Positions 57,829 through 64,000 of a stretch of DNA of 64,000 nucleotides are shown here, piece by piece. Made by a program: the position numbers and the translations under genes. Numbering within the stretch: the first letter of the stretch is position 1; the number at the start of each line of letters is the position of its first letter. Origin of the DNA: Syngnathus acus (Eukaryota; Chordata; Actinopteri; Syngnathiformes; Syngnathidae); NCBI RefSeq assembly GCF_901709675.1, contig NC_051102.1, positions 2,324,912 to 2,388,911 of the forward strand, read 5' to 3'. Under the pieces are notes generated by a model that saw only the letters and a program-made list of their open reading frames with translations, was not told the origin of the DNA and did no database searches.

Positions 57829-60780
57829 GGAAAAGATGATTATTTATAAATATTTATTATATACATTTTTCATAATGGCATGTTAATTATGAATAATTTT
57901 GACAACTTCACAGATAAACATGAGAGCAGAAAACTACCAAGAAAACACTTTAATTCCATTCCAGTACACGAAGGGGCTCTTCTATCCTTCAGGGTTAGTC
58001 TCACTCGGAAATCTGGACAATGTGAAAAATGTGGGTTAGAAAAAACTGCTGCCAATTTCCAAGTAAGGAAATGTGTACAAATAATTATTTTTATACCCAA
58101 TGGGTACAAACTAAAGTTAACGTACTGTATCAATTTATGTGACTCATTTGTGTATTAACACAATGCATGATGGTGTCAAGATGTACTTTTAAAACGACAT
58201 GCTGCAAATCTTCTCTGTGCCATAGAAAGGTGATGCAGGGAGGGACAACTGAATGTATACAATTGGTCAAAGTCTTGTTACCTTTGTTTTTATGCAACTT
58301 GCAGTGTTTTGATAAATTCTAAAAGAAAAAAAAACTTACTTTTACGACGTGGTGCTTGTTGAACGTGTGCGAAGAATTAAAACAACACTGACCAGCGTAC
58401 GGACGCTTCTCAGCCTGTCTTGATGTTCCCGTTCAGCCAGCAGGTGGTGCTACAACACAAAAACACGAGTGACTCAGAGCACGTTACAAAAAGAATTCAT
58501 GAAATGTGCGTAAGACGTTATGAATGTAAATTAAACATGTGCAAATTACTATAAAACTTTGCAGTGAGTCAAAACACAACTTAATCACAATCTTTTGAGT
58601 GACAAAATCAGCTAGCCTACACTACGGGAGATTTGTTGTTGCAATGTACTTAATGCAGACAATCCGAGGTGTGCTGTGTTCTCTGTACGTCGTACATTCT
58701 GTTAAAATGTGTGCATATTATGAAGTTATTATTCCATTGCGACCGTTGGTGAAGGTGCATTGTTTCTTCTATAGGTTTACTATTTAAAACAGTTCAGACA
58801 GGGAAGATTATCCCTGTTTTACATGTTTCAGCTACTTCCTGTACTCTTCCTCGGAAGCGTCACAAGATGGGAAAGTGACGTGTCTTGTAGGCTGCTATTT
58901 CTTGGTTTGGTCAGACAGCAAGAGGAAGTCGCCAGGACGGCATCCCATGTATGTGATAGAGTGTATGTCCCATTTTATGCTCCTCAGACCTTTTGGCTGT
59001 CATTTCACTAAATGGCCAGGAGATGGCGACAGCGTGACGCCTGAAGATGATGTATTGTTCTGCAATGATAGCCAGGTGTCGATTTGCTTTCAATTTTGTG
59101 GCGTGAAATTGAAGTAATTGAAACAATTATCATGGTAAGCTTTCACACTGGCGCCACCAGGTGGCCACTTATGATAAGCAACGATCAACAAGCAAAAGAA
59201 GAGATCGCTGTACGTGATGTCACGACTGCAGTGAATAGGACACAGGTGTGTCATCAAGCGCACTCAATTCACTGGTGCTGCAAGATGGCGGCTGTGTGGC
59301 CCTTTTCAGCACGAGTAAATGTTAGTTACCCACCCCCAAACGTGCTCTATTCTGTTTTTGTTGGAGAAATAAAAAACAAAAACAAACATTTGTTCGATTT
59401 TTCCTTTCTCGTTCAAGCCACAAACTAGAAAATCAAGCTGTATTTCAATTTTGGTGTCTTTATTTTAAAAGAAAAATCAAATAACCAGTCGTTTTTTTAT
59501 TTTTAATATCTGCTTCCAAAGGAAATATCCAATGACCCACAGAGACATGGACTGTTGAGGTCAAACAATCATCAGGCTCAAGTATGTGAGGTACTTTTAT
59601 GCAAGGGTATTTATTATGCACACAATGTCATTCCACTGGACGTCCGTTTGTGGTGAAGTTTTTATCAAGCTGTTGTTTTCACAAAAACAAATCCAGAGGT
59701 GAGCCCTTGCTTGCATCAGCTACAAGGTCTGACGTCTTTTGTGAGGAGTTGGACTACTCTGAAAAGAGATACAGCACCTTTATGAAGTACTATGTACATT
59801 GTGAAATGCGGGAGCAGAGATAATATGAAATCTGACTTTTGGCAATAAATAGATACATCTTCAATACATAGTGGAATAAAACAGCTCTCATACGAAGCTA
59901 TAATAAATAAATAATTTATCAGAAATAAATATATTTTACTTTTATACAGTAATACGTGAAGATGCATGGCATCCATTCGGCTGAGCTCACTTGAACGTTG
60001 AACCCATTTACTTGTTATTGAACTTCTGGGAAGAGCTGACATCTCTGTGAGTAGTAAATATTGAACATTTCACCTCCGTCTGTCACCTTGTTTTTTTTTA
60101 AAAGATAAACACTCGGTCGGTGCTCGTACTGTCGCTTGAGTCTCAGACTTTGGGGAATCACGTATGTTCAAAATCAAAGCAGTCACGTTCACAATGTCCA
60201 TCCTGTGAGTCTGCAAAATACGTGGCTTGAGGAAAAGTGTTGGTTCGTAACAAGAAATCCATATTCTGGCTTCATCACGGCCTTCCTGGGGAAAGTATTT
60301 GGAGCATTTATTTGAGTTTTAGGTCCATGTACTAGAATGCTCTTTGTACTCAGTGGTTAAAAAAAAAAAAAGAAATCTGCGCACTAGTGCAATGTAAAAT
60401 ATCCAATTTTTGGGGGGTCTAAATCAGTAATTTAAGTTGGGACAACTTTAAAATATATGAAATATTATCATTTTGCGCAACAATTTTAGTTAGCATAACA
60501 AAGCAATTTGCTCAAAAACATTTTGCGGAGTTGATTTTACTTATGACTTGAAGTTGGGACAATTAGTTCTTTTAACTCTGATTTCTTTGCTGAAAATGTA
60601 GGGAAGCTAATTTTCACATAAGCAAATGATGATTTTTGTTGTTAAAATGTTATCAAAGTTTATAGAAATAGTGCACTTGTACATGGACCTTTACCTGGAT
60701 GACAAGAAGATTGAATAAAAGCTCAAGCTGCTTTCTGAAGCCTCCACCTTGGCTCTGATAGTGACCTTTGCCCCCTAGTC
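57829..60780. other. Non-coding stretch between ptger4 and artn
   Basis: No exon or RNA gene is recognised. Open frames of up to 114 codons (59084-59428) show no domain. CTCF-like matches occur at 58437 (listed) and, weakly, near 59151. Confidence 0.45.
58437..58452 (+). promoter_or_regulatory. CTCF-like motif
   Basis: CCAGCAGGTGGTGCTA differs from CCAGCAGGGGGCGCTA at two positions. It lies between the convergent ptger4 and artn genes. Motif resemblance only. Confidence 0.35.
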
Positions 60781-60997
60781 CAGTGATTCCCAACCAGTGT
60801 TCTGTGAGTGCCGTGGAAAACGATCCAAATTTGAATTTTTCATTCATGATGACTAATGTATCTTTGTTCATCTATTTATGCCAGCAACATATAGTGACAG
60901 GCTCTGACGGCAGAAGGTAGAATTGTTATGTATCCACTTTTTGTGACATTTTATTTTTAAAAAAGTGTCTTGGCTCAATAAAGGTTGGGAAACACTG
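60781..60997. mobile_element. hAT-type MITE, 217 bp, downstream of artn
   Basis: The ends CAGTGATTCCCAACCAGTG and, on the other strand, CAGTGTTTCCCAACCTTTA are inverted. Flanks CCCTAGTC and ACCTAGTA match at six of eight positions, consistent with an aged 8-bp target-site duplication. No coding capacity. It lies 131 bp beyond the artn stop and contains a minus-strand AATAAA (60950-60955) that could end artn transcripts. Confidence 0.8.
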
Positions 60998-61128
60998 ACC
61001 TAGTAATGTGCCACACCCAGACCTTGTCCTCCACGACAGGCAAAAACAAACAGGAAGTGGCTTCCATCACGTCCTGTTTTATCAGTCTTTGGTGTATTTT
61101 TTAAACTCCTCCCATGTGTTCAGTCACT

Positions 61129-62095
61129 TCAGCCCATACAAATGCAGCTGGCGGCAGATAAGGACTGGATGGTCCTCCACGTAGTCTGCGCGTCCATGAA
61201 GGACACGGGCTCGTAGCGCTCGGGTCGGCAGCAAGGGTGGTTGCTGACTTTGCGGGCGGTGCGTCGCGGGAGCGAGTTGTTCTGCAGTAAGGTTTTCAGC
61301 GCCAGGTCGTAGTTAGTCCTGGAAGACTGGCAGGTGCCCACGCAAAACTTGAAGAGGACGATCTCGTCCGAGTCGAAGCCCAGTCCCAGATCACGGACTT
61401 TCATCTCTCGCTTCTCCACGTGGCAGTCCCTGCTGCTTTGCTTGGGCTTCTTGTGTTTACCTCGGCCTTTTCCGTCCCCCTTCCCCGCGTCCTCAACGTC
61501 GTCCTTTTCTTTCTTCTTCCTCTTCTTCTTTTTCTTAGGCGAGCCTTTCAGTTGAGGGTCGGAGGGGTCCGAGGAACGCGCTGTGCGGCCGACCCAGCGA
61601 GCGCTCGGATGGTCGTCCGCTTCATCAACAACAGAGGGCTCTGAAAAGGACAAAAGTACAGCTTGAACAAGATGTGTGCTTCATAAATTCAATATTCAGT
61701 CATAAACAAGTAGTTTACAAAAAGCACAGCCAGTGTTGCCGATTTTGCCGTTTGGTTGGCATTTTTTTATTACCATACAGAAGATGCCAAGGAGAGTACG
61801 GGTAGTTATCGACTTCCTGCTCCTCGTCCTCCATCACCTCTGGCAGGACGGGAAGTTGTCGCTCCTCCTGGTCACCCAGCAGGCTCGCCATGTGACCCGA
61901 GTCCACGCCGGCATCGGCTTTAACGCGAGTTCCATCAACCAGAGGCAACAGAAACAGGAGCACCCACAGCAGCACCTACGGGAGTACGAGAGACAGAAGA
62001 CTCGTGAAAGGAGCTCTCCCATTTTTTCTGTAATCACTCAGCCTTAGCCTTGGCTTAAGCAATGGCGTCCATAGCCGACTCACCTCCGCCAACAT
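61129..62095 (-). CDS. artn: Artemin, GDNF-family neurotrophic factor
   Basis: Three coding exons on the minus strand, 62084-62095, 61774-61975 and 61129-61640, give 241 residues with GT/AG introns. The start MLAEVLLWVLLFLLPLVDG forms a clear signal peptide across the first junction. The C-terminal cystine knot has seven cysteines (DCHVEK, FKFCVGTC, HPCCRPERYE, SCICMG). CCRPERYEPVSFMDAQTTWR and the C-terminal CMG fit artemin better than GDNF, neurturin or persephin. The family signals through GFRalpha3 and RET to support sensory and sympathetic neurons. A minimal furin site RTAR ends at residue 93. Between it and the first cysteine (144) lies a very basic segment with a run KKKKKRKKKEK. The start is chosen because it gives the signal peptide; a longer upstream frame exists. 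A 5' non-coding part of this exon extends to 62148. Confidence 0.92.
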
Positions 62096-62148
62096 CACAG
62101 AGGTCGTCTCTGGTCTCTCCTTCCTCCGATTCCTCCATCGAGTCCCAC
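62096..62148 (-). other. artn 5' UTR part of the start-codon exon
   Basis: A minus-strand acceptor TTGCATCCAG at about 62149 precedes this segment, so at least one more 5' non-coding exon should lie upstream (higher coordinates). I could not identify it. Confidence 0.5.
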
Positions 62149-64000
62149 CTGGATGCAATAAGAAAAAGAGGAATGTGAGAACAAGGCTTCACTCTGTTAA
62201 CTTTTCTTCTCCTTTCAAAACGGTAACATAAACTAAAAGCACAACATGCGGGCGATAAGATGATTTTACACAATGCTTCTGATATTGTAAAAAAAATAAA
62301 TAAATACAAAACAACCCCCCTGAAAAAGGCGACGTGTCAAATAAACCACGTCCTCCCTGCCCGAGGACATCGTCTTTGTTCCTCCTTAAAGAACCAGTGT
62401 TTGCTTCCAGCTAGTGTTGGCTTGTCGCTTCATACATCCACGCAAACAAAAGGCAACATCTGCGATATACTTGTCAAAAGCATTCTTCACAAGTTATTCC
62501 CGAGCCGACACCGCTTCATGGAGGTCCCGGCCCAAAAAGCCCCAGACATGCAGGACAGGTGATAAGAGGTGTCACGGATGCAGATGTTTATATATAGTAC
62601 GTGCGGCGTGGAGGATCCAACCCGCCACCCGCCCGTAACATGGGGTCATCGGGTTCCTTTGTTGCCCCCTTCTCTCCCAAAATGTCAGAGGAGGTCAGCG
62701 CATCAAGTGTCGGGGGAGGTCCACCTCGTTCATCTGTCTTGTGCGTGACACTATTGGTGTTAAGGTCAAGGTCAGAGGTTGACAAGTCATTCACAACTCT
62801 TTTTAGTGCAATTGTACAGAGCCCTAAACATGGCGGAGGAATTTCGGGCCACACTGTGTTCAAGCTGTTGAAATGGGACCTGCACCATGACAATAATAAA
62901 ATATCCTGGGTATTCATTGTCTTTGCTACATTCACTGACATCATGTGTACCAGTAATATTTATTCCCGAGTCCCAGCATTCTGGACACTCACGTGGAAAA
63001 GCAACACCGTCCAACTTTGGTCATTTTCAAATTAATTCAATCCTGTTTGGTTTTCATCATCGCAACAACAAGGAGGGTTTGGTTCAAGGACAAAAAAAAA
63101 GACAGGGAGGAACATGGCGGTTATAATTCACATAGACAGCGAACACACCACGGCTGCAACCTAAAACCAAACTATGCAGACTCCTTGCTCTTAACATTGC
63201 TATCCTCATCCTCATACTCCCATGAATTGTAATTCTCAAACTTTTTTACACCAGGTTTAAAAACAAAAAGTTTGCATTTATTACACTTAAAAGATAAATA
63301 CAACTGAAATAACAAATGTACTGTACTGGATTCAAAAAATTTTGAATCCACTGTAACGTTTAGCCCATTTTGAACCTTTAATTGAGTGATTCTTTCTCAA
63401 ACCATTAGAGGGAGCACCTTCTACGCTTGAAGAATCACTGTTCCGTACTATTCTATATTATATTTTTCTATTTCGTGATCTCTTTCTACATGGCAGGTAC
63501 TTTCTTCAAACAAGGTACCCTCTGACCTCTATATGACTCCTGTTCCTGCGCTGTTCTTTTGCTGTTTCAAAATCCCCCCTGTGACACTTCAAAGACTAAC
63601 AGGTGCACGTTTCTGTGGGAACCTGTACAAATACGGTGGGAACAAAACCAGTTCTTGGGACAGTTTCAAATTCCCCCGTGGACACAATCCCCACTGCCCT
63701 ATAAAAATAAACATATAGATGACTCGGACTCTTTTACAGTTTCTCGAGTCCCCCTGTGACCCTTCAAAGCCCAACAGGTGTATGTTTCTGCAAATGTGGT
63801 GGGAACATAGACAGTTCTCCGGACTCTTTTGAACTCCCCCGTGAACAATTTGGATTTTTCACAGAATGACGTTTAAAAATGTTTTACATTTTGATGTATT
63901 TTGGGTCACTTTAGAACAAGTCATCAAATTTCAGGGTGAAAACATTAATGGTATTTTTATTGCTGTCAAATGTCAAAACGGGGTCAAATTGGGCCCGAAT
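62149..64000. other. Non-coding stretch, possible artn upstream region
   Basis: No coding exon is recognised; the 144-codon open frame at 62601-63035 has no domain. The last 450 bp contain a degenerate duplication, listed separately. Confidence 0.4.
63577..63850. repeat. Diverged tandem duplication, spacing about 175 bp
   Basis: Copy 1 near 63577 and copy 2 near 63752 both read CCCTGTGA(C)NCTTCAAAG, then AACAGGTG, GTTTCTG, GGTGGGAACA, CAGTTCT and CCCCCGTG in the same order. Substitutions and indels show it is old. Confidence 0.7.

Noticed and set aside
62601-63035. 144-codon open frame near the artn 5' side
   Set aside because: No domain or signal peptide is evident, and it is on the opposite strand to artn; likely chance.

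Overview
This window is nuclear DNA from a teleost fish. The evidence is spliced protein-coding genes of unmistakable vertebrate type, long dinucleotide and tetranucleotide microsatellites, several fish-type dispersed repeats (an L2-like LINE 3' end, hAT-type MITEs, a solo LTR), AT-rich intergenic DNA, and no operons. The species cannot be named from sequence alone.

Six genes can be assembled with GT/AG introns and unbroken reading frames. dmbx1 (+, about 23.9-30.4 kb) is a K50 paired-like homeobox transcription factor of fore/midbrain. nsun4 (-, 35.1-37.4 kb) is a mitochondrial rRNA m5C methyltransferase. uqcrh (+, 37.7-39.6 kb) is the hinge subunit of respiratory complex III. pif1 (-, 39.8-45.8 kb) is a 5'-3' DNA helicase of nucleus and mitochondria. 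A prostaglandin E receptor EP4-type gene (+, 55.5-57.8 kb) follows, and then artemin (-, 61.1-62.15 kb), a GDNF-family neurotrophic factor. nsun4 and uqcrh are head to head across about 300 bp. uqcrh and pif1 are tail to tail, and so are ptger4 and artn.

Layout. 1-23.8 kb is non-coding, rich in microsatellites with a few transposon relics, and lies upstream of dmbx1, so it is plausible regulatory territory for a developmental gene. 23.8-30.4 kb is dmbx1 with a non-coding first exon. 30.4-35.1 kb is non-coding and includes a 150-bp tandem duplication. 35.1-45.9 kb is a compact block of three genes. 45.9-55.4 kb is non-coding and contains a solo LTR with target-site duplication. 55.4-62.2 kb holds the receptor and the neurotrophic factor, with related hAT-type MITEs near both 3' ends. 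62.2-64 kb shows no convincing gene.

Three of the six genes (nsun4, uqcrh, pif1) have products that act in or partly in mitochondria. The pairing of an EP4-like receptor with artemin resembles human PTGER4 and GDNF, both on 5p13, which suggests an ancient paralogous block. No previously undescribed biological system is evident. The most useful observations are the synteny, the pif1 cell-cycle-type promoter, the lysine-rich insertion in artemin, and MITE sequence at the ptger4 3' end.
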